From positions 38,231-102,230 of the forward strand of contig DUBF01000098.1 in assembly GCA_012960465.1 (NCBI GenBank): a DNA stretch of 64,000 nucleotides, read 5' to 3'. This document shows, in pieces, positions 1 to 8,906 of this stretch. How positions within the stretch are numbered: position 1 is the first letter of the stretch; the number at the start of each line of letters is the position of its first letter. The notes below the pieces were generated by a model, which was not told the DNA's origin, searched no databases, and was given only the letters and a program-made list of their open reading frames with translations. Made by a program: the position numbers and the translations under genes. The DNA comes from Rhodospirillales bacterium. Lineage in GTDB: Bacteria; Pseudomonadota; Alphaproteobacteria; Rhodospirillales; UBA2165.

Positions 1-1
1 T

Positions 2-727
2 CACACCGTAAACTATCGCGATACAAACTTAATAGGCAACACTGCAGGTCCTGACTGGAAAACCGAAGACATTTACACGCGAACCAGCCAAAAAGGTGGT
101 TTTACAACGATTGAGGGAGCTTACGTGGGCTCCAACTTTGAACTAATAGATGCTGACGGTTACTCGTGGCGGATAGCTGAGAATAAAGAGGTTTACAAAC
201 AGTATAATAGCACAGGTGCAGAAACAGGTAAAAAAATTTCGTCAGAGAACATTGCGATCAGTAGCTTTGATGCTTCGAATAGCACCAATGCTCTCACTTT
301 AAGTAATGGTGATGAGACTATCAGTGGGACGCTCAACCGAGGTGGTTTAGGGATTCTGCAGTCTCAATACTATAATAACTTCATTGATGATAATTCCATT
401 CAAAATGCAATTAATGATATAGATAAAGCTATCGTCTACTTTGATACTAAAGCCGCCCGGATCAGAGGTAATACCACGCTTCTCCAAAGCAACAATGATC
501 TGATTAAAGAACAAGTCTCACAGCTAGAAAAAGAAGTCGCCGATATAGTAACTCTCGAAATAAAAGAAAATGGAGCAAAAAATAGAGCTGAAGGTTTAAA
601 ATTGGCCATAACGATGAACAACATGAACCTTATATCCCAGAACAATCAGGCTTTAATCCAGAATATGTTGCAAGCCGCTCAGGGACCCGGCCCCGCGATG
701 GGTATATTTGGATTAATGGGTTACTAG
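2..727 (+). CDS. C-terminal part of a flagellin-like / secreted filament protein (5' end outside window)
   Basis: Frame 2 is open from base 2 (HTVNYRDTNLIGNTAGPDWKTEDIYTR...) into the listed 200-aa ORF, so the ORF is truncated by the window edge. The C-terminus (DKAIVYFDTKAARIRGNTTLLQSNNDLIKEQ...NRAEGLKLAITMNNMNLISQNNQALIQNML) resembles a flagellin C-terminal D0/D1 helix. Confidence 0.5.
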   Translation, partial: HTVNYRDTNLIGNTAGPDWKTEDIYTRTSQKGGFTTIEGAYVGSNFELIDADGYSWRIAENKEVYKQYNSTGAETGKKISSENIAISSFDASNSTNALTLSNGDETISGTLNRGGLGILQSQYYNNFIDDNSIQNAINDIDKAIVYFDTKAARIRGNTTLLQSNNDLIKEQVSQLEKEVADIVTLEIKENGAKNRAEGLKLAITMNNMNLISQNNQALIQNMLQAAQGPGPAMGIFGLMGY

Positions 728-761
728 GGCTTTTTTCAAATTAACAAAGACTAATAATAAG

Positions 762-2054
762 TCAGTATGGGGGTTTTAAACCGCCTGTAGCCCAATCTAA
801 TAATTCAACAGTGTGAACAACTTGCAGGTCAGTCCCACTCGCGAACTGCATTAAACAGCCTATATTACCAGTAGCTAAGATGCTTACTTTATTAGAATCA
901 GAAACTTCACCAATCAGAGCCAATCTTCGATCTTTTAACTCGTTAGCCATCGTCGGCTGTAATAAATTATAACTTCCAGCCGACCCGCAGCAAAAGTGTC
1001 TACCTGGAATTTCGACAACCTCAAAACCAGCAGATTTTAAATGTTCGCGGGGTTCTAACCTGATACCTTGACCATGTATTAAGGAGCATGCATCGTGATA
1101 TATTATATTTGGCTGATTTGACAGTTTAACGGTGGGTAATTGATGTTCTGATATTAGTTCGGATATATCTCTGGTTAAATCGGATATTTTTTGCGCTTTT
1201 CCTTTGTAGGCTGGATCATCCTTAAACATATAGGCGTAGTCTTTGACCTCTGTACCGCAACCGGCTGCATTGATAATGATATTATCAAGCCCGCGCTGAT
1301 CAAACTCTTTTAACCAGGCATCAATATTAGTTTTGGCCGAATCTCGTGCTATATCATTTTTTCCTATATGATGACTAAGGGCTCCACAACAGCCAACCCC
1401 ATCAGAAACAACAACCTCCATACCCATGCGCGTCAGCAGACGAATAGTTGCTTCATTGACCGAAGGACGTAGAACATTCTGTGCGCAACCCATCAACAAA
1501 CCGACACGCTTTATCCGGATCCCTTCTGCTGGATAAATTCTCGCCTCATTGGTTATTTCTGCTGTTTTAAGTTTAGTTGGAGCCATACTAATCATGTTTG
1601 AAATTTTTAGACCAAAAAACCTAGAAAATGGCTTGGCAAGCTTAGCAACCTTGAGTGCAATCTTAAAAACTTTTGCATGGGTGATTGTGTAAACAAGCAG
1701 CATACGCATAAACCGCTCAAAACCACGACGCTGGTGATGATTTTCAACATAATGGCGCGCATAATCAATATAGTGTTGATAATTAACACCCGATGGACAT
1801 GCCGACATACAAGCTAGACATGATAAGCAACTATCAATATGAGTAACAATTTCTTTATTTGGCGCGCCCTCTCTCTCCAACATATCTTTAATCAAATATA
1901 TACGACCTCTGGGGCTTTCACGCTCATCACCTGAAACTGAATAGGTTGGACAAGAAGGCAAACAAAAACCACAATGAACACATTTTCGAAGATTTTCCTC
2001 CATCATCGCCATTAAAGGATTAGATCGTTGATCTGCAGTAAAATTAGTTTTCAT
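762..2054 (-). CDS. glcF: Glycolate oxidase iron-sulfur subunit
   Basis: Two 4Fe-4S motifs (CVHCGFCLPSCPTY, CLSCLACMSACPSGV) and CCG domains (GVGCCGALSHH, HFCCGSAGSYN); overlaps glcE by 4 nt. Confidence 0.93.
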   Translation of the reverse strand: MKTNFTADQRSNPLMAMMEENLRKCVHCGFCLPSCPTYSVSGDERESPRGRIYLIKDMLEREGAPNKEIVTHIDSCLSCLACMSACPSGVNYQHYIDYARHYVENHHQRRGFERFMRMLLVYTITHAKVFKIALKVAKLAKPFSRFFGLKISNMISMAPTKLKTAEITNEARIYPAEGIRIKRVGLLMGCAQNVLRPSVNEATIRLLTRMGMEVVVSDGVGCCGALSHHIGKNDIARDSAKTNIDAWLKEFDQRGLDNIIINAAGCGTEVKDYAYMFKDDPAYKGKAQKISDLTRDISELISEHQLPTVKLSNQPNIIYHDACSLIHGQGIRLEPREHLKSAGFEVVEIPGRHFCCGSAGSYNLLQPTMANELKDRRLALIGEVSDSNKVSILATGNIGCLMQFASGTDLQVVHTVELLDWATGGLKPPY

Positions 2055-3274
2055 ATACCCTCGTACATCCGGCCAGGGTTAAGTACGCGGCCTGGATCAA
2101 AATTATCTTTGACGGACTTTGTCAGACGATAAAGCGCTGGCTCTTGGGGCTGAAAAACATCAGAGGTCAAACGCAGTTCTGAACTACCCCGCAGTAAAGT
2201 CGCATGCCCTCCCGCAAGTCGTAGAGCTGACCGAATAATCGTACCTACTCCCTCTAATTTTCCGTCCGTAGCCAACCAAATTAAACCACCACCCCAATCA
2301 AAAAAAGTTTTGCACTGGATATCACTTCTTATCTTTGCAACCAGATCCGCCCCCTCGGAAGGGGGCACAGAAATTCGCCAAATTTGATTCGACTGATTAT
2401 TTAACAAAGAACCAATATCCCTGATTTCACTCCATAGGCCGTCCGAGTTGTGACTGTGAAGTTCTTCAAACCCCTCATAACATTGCCATAAAGCTTTCAC
2501 GCCTTGGCAGCGCTTTTCAACAGATATAGCTGGGCCTTGAAGTCTGACAGCTGTCACAGATTGTCCTTGAGTATTAATCCGAGCTATTGATGAATTCTTA
2601 GCAATCCCAGCGGGTAAATGCGCTGCAGCATTGACCTCAAAAGGGCCTTGTAAGGTCTCTGATAATGCCTGAATTCCCATTTTATCGTCCAATCCAAAGA
2701 CCAGTGCTGTTCGCGTCTTTTCGGGGCTTGGTAAGACTTTAATAGTCACAGAAACCATTGCTGCCAAAGTCCCAAAGGATCCTGAAAGAAGTTTCGACAA
2801 ATCAAAGCCTGTAACATTTTTTACCACACGACCACCCGATTTAAATTCTTCTCCTCTACCGCTTATAGCCACAAATCCAAGACAGTAATCTCGTGCGGCG
2901 CCGGATTGTATGCGCCTAGGACCAGATAAATTTGCGGCAACCGTACCACCCAGTGTTCCGGTATTTTTGGAACCTCCATAGAGTAGTGATAAATCTGGTG
3001 GTTCAAATGCTAAATGCTGGTGATTCTCGGCAAGTATCTGCCGAACATCCTCCATCCGAGTTCCAGCATCTGCTGTCATCACTAATTCTTGTGGTTCATA
3101 CAAGGTGACAGTGGATAATTTTGATAAATCTAGCAACTCAGACGTTTGATATGGGCGTCCCCAACCGCGTTTGGATCCAGCTCCAATAATCTCGATAGAT
3201 GCTTTATCATTTATTGTCGCACGGATAATATCCAAGACTTCTTTTTTAGTATGGGGAATAAGGCTTTTATTCAC
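2051..3274 (-). CDS. glcE: Glycolate oxidase FAD-binding subunit
   Basis: FAD-binding type 4 domain (GTLGGTVAANLSGPRRIQSGAARDYCLG) between glcD and glcF. Confidence 0.92.
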   Translation of the reverse strand: MNKSLIPHTKKEVLDIIRATINDKASIEIIGAGSKRGWGRPYQTSELLDLSKLSTVTLYEPQELVMTADAGTRMEDVRQILAENHQHLAFEPPDLSLLYGGSKNTGTLGGTVAANLSGPRRIQSGAARDYCLGFVAISGRGEEFKSGGRVVKNVTGFDLSKLLSGSFGTLAAMVSVTIKVLPSPEKTRTALVFGLDDKMGIQALSETLQGPFEVNAAAHLPAGIAKNSSIARINTQGQSVTAVRLQGPAISVEKRCQGVKALWQCYEGFEELHSHNSDGLWSEIRDIGSLLNNQSNQIWRISVPPSEGADLVAKIRSDIQCKTFFDWGGGLIWLATDGKLEGVGTIIRSALRLAGGHATLLRGSSELRLTSDVFQPQEPALYRLTKSVKDNFDPGRVLNPGRMYEGI

Positions 3275-3283
3275 CGAAAACCT

Positions 3284-4783
3284 CTAAAATCGCGGGATAT
3301 CAGGAAAAGGGGTTTGCCCATGATGAATATGCACGCGGCCAAGCTCTGCACAACGATGGAGGGTCGGAAATACTTTACCGGGATTCAATAAGCCATTTGG
3401 ATCAAAAGCACATTTAAGGCGTTGTTGTTGTTTCAGGTCCTCCTCTGTAAATACCTTTTCCATAAGATCGCGTTTTTCAACACCTACTCCATGTTCACCA
3501 GTTAAGACACCCCCCACTTCAACGCAAAGTATTAGAATCTCAGTACCAAATTCTTCTGCCCGCTCAAGCTCCCCCAACTTATTAGCATCATACATGATCA
3601 AGGGATGGAGATTTCCATCTCCTGCATGAAAAACATTAGCTACCCGGAGTTTATATTTTTGAGACATTTTGCTAATCCGCATCAGTACTTCCGGAAGACG
3701 CGCCCTCGGGATCGTACCATCTACACAATAATAATCAGGCGTAATTCGGCCTATAGCCGGAAAAGCAGCCTTGCGGCCTGCCCAAAATTTTTCTCGCTCG
3801 GTCTCAGATTCACTCACACGAATATAACCAGACCCTAATCCATTCACAATATTTTGCACCCGCGCAATAAGGTCAGTTACCTCATCTAAGGGGCCATCTA
3901 ATTCGACAATTAATAATGTTTCAATATTAGATGGATAGCCTGCATGAACAAATTCTTCCGTTGCTTTGATTGCAAGCTTATCCATCATCTCCATACCACT
4001 TGGTATGATACCTGAACCAATAATAGCCGCCACACAATCACCAGCCAAAGCGGCATCATCAAAACCGATCAGCATAGCACGCGCAGTTTCAGGTTTTTTT
4101 AGAATTCGTAACGTAACTTCAGTAATTACACCAAGCAAACCTTCTGACCCTGTCATAATTCCCAAAAGATCATAACCTTCAGAGTCCAAGTGTTTGCCAC
4201 CTAGCTTTATGATGTCACCATTCATTAATACTATTTCTAGTCCAAGTAAATTATTCGTGGTAAGGCCATATTTTAGGCAGTGTACACCGCCAGAATTTTC
4301 GGCGACATTGCCACCAATAGAACAAACAATTTGACTGGATGGATCAGGCGCATAATAAAAATCGGCGGCGGATACAGCTTCGCTAATCGACAAATTGGTT
4401 ACACCAGACTGCGTCACAACCGCCCGATTGGCATAATCAATGTTCAAAATCTGATTAAATTTACCAAGCCCTAACATAACTGCATCTGCGAGTGGAAGCG
4501 CGCCACCAGAAAGTGATGTTCCTGCTCCTCGAGCAACAACTTTCACGCCAGTTTCATTGCAATATTTTAGTATTTTTGAGACCTGTTCAGTGGTCTCAGG
4601 TAAAACAACAACTAAGGGTAGTTGTCGGTAGGCTGACAAACCATCACATTCATATGCGCTTAAACCTGCAGAATCAATAATTACATTCTCACCAAAAGCC
4701 CCTCGAGGAACAATTTGTTGCAGACGCTCAACAATAATGGAACGTTTAGAAATTATCTTTGCATCTGGGGTTGGCATACGCAT
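3284..4783 (-). CDS. glcD: Glycolate oxidase subunit (FAD-linked)
   Basis: ARGAGTSLSGGALPLADAVMLGLGKFNQIL...CSIGGNVAENSGGVHCLKYGLT...VFHAGDGNLHPLI...GVLTGEHGVGVEKR. Confidence 0.95.
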   Translation of the reverse strand: MRMPTPDAKIISKRSIIVERLQQIVPRGAFGENVIIDSAGLSAYECDGLSAYRQLPLVVVLPETTEQVSKILKYCNETGVKVVARGAGTSLSGGALPLADAVMLGLGKFNQILNIDYANRAVVTQSGVTNLSISEAVSAADFYYAPDPSSQIVCSIGGNVAENSGGVHCLKYGLTTNNLLGLEIVLMNGDIIKLGGKHLDSEGYDLLGIMTGSEGLLGVITEVTLRILKKPETARAMLIGFDDAALAGDCVAAIIGSGIIPSGMEMMDKLAIKATEEFVHAGYPSNIETLLIVELDGPLDEVTDLIARVQNIVNGLGSGYIRVSESETEREKFWAGRKAAFPAIGRITPDYYCVDGTIPRARLPEVLMRISKMSQKYKLRVANVFHAGDGNLHPLIMYDANKLGELERAEEFGTEILILCVEVGGVLTGEHGVGVEKRDLMEKVFTEEDLKQQQRLKCAFDPNGLLNPGKVFPTLHRCAELGRVHIHHGQTPFPDIPRF

Positions 4784-4914
4784 TTAAACTATCTCTAAAA
4801 GTGATTATTAGTAGATAGAATACAGGATAGTAATGTCCATAAAAAGCAAAACTGGAAGTTTTAGCAAAAGACCAGAGAAATAATAGCGTTATCAGTATTT
4901 ATAAGTTCTAAATT

Positions 4915-5040
4915 TTAGCCCTGGCGAGCCTTGAACCTCGGGTTCTGCTTATTTATCACATACAGGCGCCCGCGACGACGAACAATACGACAGTTTTTAT
5001 CTCTCGCTTTGGCTGATTTAAGTGAACTACGCACTTTCAT
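4915..5040 (-). CDS. rpmJ: 50S ribosomal protein L36, 41-aa form without the Cys zinc motif (not in the supplied ORF track)
   Basis: The reverse strand translates exactly as [41 protein letters not shown]. Confidence 0.95.
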   Translation of the reverse strand: MKVRSSLKSAKARDKNCRIVRRRGRLYVINKQNPRFKARQG

Positions 5041-5307
5041 TTTGTCGTCCTTTTTATTCTGTCAAGATTTACAGATTGCCAGAGGCCGGAAAATAAGCAT
5101 CAAAGTACCTTCTGTCAACGCCTACCACAACTTTTTAGTTTTTTTTGCTTTATTTCCCCATAATCATTAATTAATTAGTTTTAAATGACTAACGTTTAAT
5201 TATTGTGGATATGACAAATCAGACTTGGAATTAAATTTAAGTGATAGCAAAAATAATAATTATTTCCCATCGAACTTGCCAATTACTTATTATTTGTAGC
5301 GATGGGC

Positions 5308-5326
5308 ACGCGACCAAAGGTCGCGT
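5308..5326. terminator. Perfect 8-bp GC-rich inverted repeat just downstream of tRNA-Val, possible terminator or processing hairpin
   Basis: ACGCGACC-AAA-GGTCGCGT; no strong poly-T tract follows. Confidence 0.4.
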
Positions 5327-5338
5327 CGGACAAAAAGC

Positions 5339-5413
5339 TGGTGGGCGTGGTAGGGATTGAACCTACGACCCCCTCGATGTCACCGAGGTGCTCTCCCGCT
5401 GAGCTACACGCCC
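5339..5413 (-). tRNA. tRNA-Val (GAC), CCA encoded
   Basis: GGGCGTG-TA-GCTCAGCGGGAGAGC-A-CCTCG-GTGACAT-CGAGG-GGGTC-GTAGGTTCAATCCCTAC-CACGCCC-ACCA; all stems pair; anticodon GAC. Confidence 0.95.
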
Positions 5414-5557
5414 ATCTTTGTAAACGAAGGCGATTTATATTGATTTTTTTATATTGTGCAAGCACCAGATCAAAATGATTAATTGAACAATTAACAAATA
5501 ATATTCTTTATTGGGAGAAAATTTGAACCCTCAACCCCACACCTTCCCCCCGGAAAA

Positions 5558-6421
5558 TTGATGGACAAACCAGTAAATAGCATCTTTGAATTAGATCGTC
5601 CAAATACTCAAACGATACCGTTCGTTTTTTCCTCACCCCACAGTGGTACAAACTACTTAGAATCCTTCGTTACGAACTCAAAATTAGATCCCCTAACACT
5701 CCGCGGTTCAGAAGATAGCTTTGTTGATGATTTATTTGCAGAGGTACCAAATTACGGTGCCCCTTTCTTGAAGGCGTTGTTCCCGCGCGCATATCTAGAC
5801 CCTAATCGCGAAGCTTATGAGCTTGATCAAAAAATGTTTCTAGAACGTTTGCCCGAGTTCGTTAACACAAATAGCCCACGCGTATTTGCCGGTCTCGGCA
5901 CAGTCCCACGTGTAATTACAAGTGGAGCTGAAATATACCAAAGTAAACTTCCATTTGAAGAAGCTAAGCATCGCATTAATTCTTGCTACCTTCCATACCA
6001 TGCCGCTCTAAAAGACCTGATTAAAGAAACTAAACTTAAATTCGGAAAATGCATTTTGATAGATTGCCACTCGATGCCCTCCGTCAGCGCGTCAATTAAT
6101 AACGATAATTATAATAAAAACGTCGATATAGTATTGGGCAACAAACATGGTAAAACATGTGCGCACGAACTAATGCAATTTGTCGAAAGTCATTTAAAAA
6201 ATCTTGATTTAAGTGTCCGCCGAAATCACCCTTATGCAGGCGGATACACGACGAAACATTACGGAAATCCAGATAATGACGTCCATACACTGCAAATAGA
6301 AGTTAATCGAGCTAGTTACATGGACGAAGAAACAATAACGCGTAAACATGGATTTATAATCATGAAAAATAAATTATCAAATCTAGTACAGGCCCTTGCA
6401 GAAGCTACATTTAATTTTTAA
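5558..6421 (+). CDS. N-formylglutamate amidohydrolase family protein
   Basis: PFVFSSPHSGTNY..., ILIDCHSMPS, LQIEVNR motifs of the FGase family. Confidence 0.88.
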   Translation: MMDKPVNSIFELDRPNTQTIPFVFSSPHSGTNYLESFVTNSKLDPLTLRGSEDSFVDDLFAEVPNYGAPFLKALFPRAYLDPNREAYELDQKMFLERLPEFVNTNSPRVFAGLGTVPRVITSGAEIYQSKLPFEEAKHRINSCYLPYHAALKDLIKETKLKFGKCILIDCHSMPSVSASINNDNYNKNVDIVLGNKHGKTCAHELMQFVESHLKNLDLSVRRNHPYAGGYTTKHYGNPDNDVHTLQIEVNRASYMDEETITRKHGFIIMKNKLSNLVQALAEATFNF

Positions 6422-6513
6422 ATCTATTTGACTATTAAATTGGCACATTTTTTGCGTTTATAAAATAAAAGCCAGTGAATGGCTATAAAACTGTATGATA
6501 ATAGGTGTTAAAA

Positions 6514-7452
6514 ATGGCGCGAATTACACTACCCATTTCTTCAATTATTGCGGCAATGTTAATCTCCGGCGGAATATCAATCGCGGCGGAAACAATAGAA
6601 AATCCAAAAGAAAATAAACAAAACAACGAGTTAAGCTCTACCGACCATCTTTTATGTGAAAAACAAACCCGTGGTTTTGAAACAGCTCTTGGTATTCCTT
6701 CAAATTTACTCACCGCTATTTCTCTGGCGGAAACTGGTCAATGGAACCAAAAAAACAAGGTATTATTTGCCTGGCCATGGACGATAATGGCTAAAGGAAA
6801 AAGCTACTACATGCCTTCCAAACAAAGTGCTATCTCGAAAGTCCGTTCACTACAGGCCCAAGGTCTTCAAAATATTGATGTTGGCTGTATGCAAGTAAAC
6901 CTGTTTTATCACCCGAAAGCTTTTGAAACCCTAAATGCAGCTTTTGATCCTGAGAGGAATGTCGGTTATGCAGCAAATTTTCTTGCAGCACTTAATCAAT
7001 CTACACTTTCATGGGCACAAGCTGCTGCTAATTACCATTCAACAACGATATCAAAGAACCAGATTTATCTCAATAAAGTACTGGGTTTATGGCAAAAGGT
7101 TAGTAACAAAAGTATCCAATATTCTGGATTTCGCCGGTCACCAGATTCAGCTTATTCTGATCCAATAGGCCGCTCAGCCCAGACGGCTCTCCTAAAATCA
7201 AGGTTTCGGGCACGCCTAAGTGCTGAGCATAACGCAAAAAAACCTGATAAGAAAAAACACGACCTTGATGCCTGGCGTCGTGGTCGGTTTGACAAAAATT
7301 TATATCAAACGACAATGGCACTTCAAAAAGCTGAGCGAGCGCGCACCGATAAAGATTTCCTTAAAAAAGGGAAAAAAAGTTTTTTGCAAAGACGACAGTC
7401 TCAGCTTTCACTATGGCGAAAAAATCGGAACGGTTCAGCCTTTAGAGACTAA
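6514..7452 (+). CDS. Lytic transglycosylase (SLT domain) family protein
   Basis: LLTAISLAETGQW...NIDVGCMQVNLFYHPKAF...ANFLAAL...AAANYHS; N-terminal signal-like segment. ATG at 6514 preferred to 6505. Confidence 0.8.
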   Translation: MARITLPISSIIAAMLISGGISIAAETIENPKENKQNNELSSTDHLLCEKQTRGFETALGIPSNLLTAISLAETGQWNQKNKVLFAWPWTIMAKGKSYYMPSKQSAISKVRSLQAQGLQNIDVGCMQVNLFYHPKAFETLNAAFDPERNVGYAANFLAALNQSTLSWAQAAANYHSTTISKNQIYLNKVLGLWQKVSNKSIQYSGFRRSPDSAYSDPIGRSAQTALLKSRFRARLSAEHNAKKPDKKKHDLDAWRRGRFDKNLYQTTMALQKAERARTDKDFLKKGKKSFLQRRQSQLSLWRKNRNGSAFRD

Positions 7453-7667
7453 TTAGTTAGTAATTGGTAGAGTTGATTTTAACTTTCATTTACATCCAGC
7501 ATAAAATTACCTTTAACAATGAATACCAGCGCTAGATGAAAACTCATAATTGCGTTAATATCGGGCTAGTTATTAGGATGACTGCGCAATTAATGGATTG
7601 CAAAGCCCATCCTAAAACCTATTGTTTCTCATACTAAGTTTTCTAATCAAAAGTGGAGTTGTTTAAC

Positions 7668-8135
7668 TTGTCTAACTCAAATATTGGCGCTGAAACTGTT
7701 AAAATGAAACTTTCCGCAACCTGCCCCAGCCATGCTAGAGCAGATATTCGTGTAGGCGATCACGAGATTATTACGGATGAACCAGAGGCACGAGGAGGCT
7801 CGAATTTAGGGGCTGCGCCAGTACAAACGTTTATGGCTTCGTTAATTGGCTGCACAAACGTGATTACGAACAAATGTGCACGTGAATTAGGCGTTGAAAT
7901 TAACTCAATGCAAATTGAGATGGAAGTTGAACTTGACCGCCGCGGTATGATGCTAACAGAAGCCGTTCCGGTACCATTCCCAGCCATAAAACTTAATATT
8001 GATGTAAAAACTAATGCTACAGATGCCCAATGGAACGAAGTTACAGATTATCTTCATAAATTCTGCCCTATCGCTGTAGCTCTGCGAGCTGGTGGAACTA
8101 AAATCACCGAAAATTGGAATTTAATCCGAGACTAA
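7668..8135 (+). CDS. OsmC family protein
   Basis: PVQTFMASLIGCTNVITNKCARELGVEINSMQIEMEVELDRRG; start TTG 7668 (GGAG upstream) or 7653. Confidence 0.82.
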   Translation: MSNSNIGAETVKMKLSATCPSHARADIRVGDHEIITDEPEARGGSNLGAAPVQTFMASLIGCTNVITNKCARELGVEINSMQIEMEVELDRRGMMLTEAVPVPFPAIKLNIDVKTNATDAQWNEVTDYLHKFCPIAVALRAGGTKITENWNLIRD

Positions 8136-8140
8136 AAAAG

Positions 8141-8851
8141 ATGATCCCTATGAAGCCTAATTGGCAAGATAGCCCAAAACGTTCACATACAGAAGTAATA
8201 GAAGAGTTACTCGAACCCGCAAATGCAAAGATTATTGATGTTGGCTGTGGCGCAGGCCAAATTACACGTACCCTGACAGAGATGGGAGCCGAAGTAATAG
8301 GTATTGACCCCGGCAAACGTCAACTTGAACGTGCAAGAGCGGCAGAAACTGTAGGCAATGAAATTTATATTGAAGGTACGGCAGAAGACCTTCCCTTTGA
8401 AGATGAGGCGATGGATATTATCCTATTCTTCAATAGTTTCCATCATGTTCCCAGAAAGGAGTTTACTAGAGCTATAAAAGAATCACAACGAGTTCTGCGG
8501 CCCGGAGGTAAATTATTTTTTACGGAACCGATTGCAGAAGGACCCCAATTCGAGCTAAGTCGATTAATTAATGATGAAACAGAGATCCGAGCACTAGCCT
8601 ACGAAAGCATACTTTCTTTGCCTAATAAAGGCTTTCGGGCAATATTAGAAGTAATGTATATAACTGAAACTCGACATAAAAACTTTGAGCGCTTCAGGTT
8701 TAATTCAACCTCTATAAACCCAGCACGAGAACGCATTTTTGAGAAGCACAACATAGAAATCCGAGAAAGATTCGAAAATTTTAGCACCAAAGACCATGGC
8801 TATTTTGTCTTTCAACATCCCATTCGCGGTAATTTATTCGAGCGCCTTTAA
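8141..8851 (+). CDS. SAM-dependent class I methyltransferase
   Basis: IIDVGCGAGQITRTLTEMGAEVIGIDPG...ILFFNSFHHV...RVLRPGGKLFFTEP. Confidence 0.88.
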   Translation: MIPMKPNWQDSPKRSHTEVIEELLEPANAKIIDVGCGAGQITRTLTEMGAEVIGIDPGKRQLERARAAETVGNEIYIEGTAEDLPFEDEAMDIILFFNSFHHVPRKEFTRAIKESQRVLRPGGKLFFTEPIAEGPQFELSRLINDETEIRALAYESILSLPNKGFRAILEVMYITETRHKNFERFRFNSTSINPARERIFEKHNIEIRERFENFSTKDHGYFVFQHPIRGNLFERL

Positions 8852-8906
8852 ATCAACCTAAACTGGTTCATTACCAACTAAGTCTTCATAAAGATGTTTA
8901 TTTAGG

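Noticed and set aside
4931-5170. 79-aa plus-strand ORF
   Set aside because: Antisense to rpmJ, which is a clear conserved gene.
5283-5465. 60-aa minus-strand ORF
   Set aside because: It is the translation through tRNA-Val.
7570-7620. TAGGATG...CATCCTA inverted repeat upstream of osmC as a small RNA
   Set aside because: Long, imperfect interior and no promoter or conservation evidence visible.
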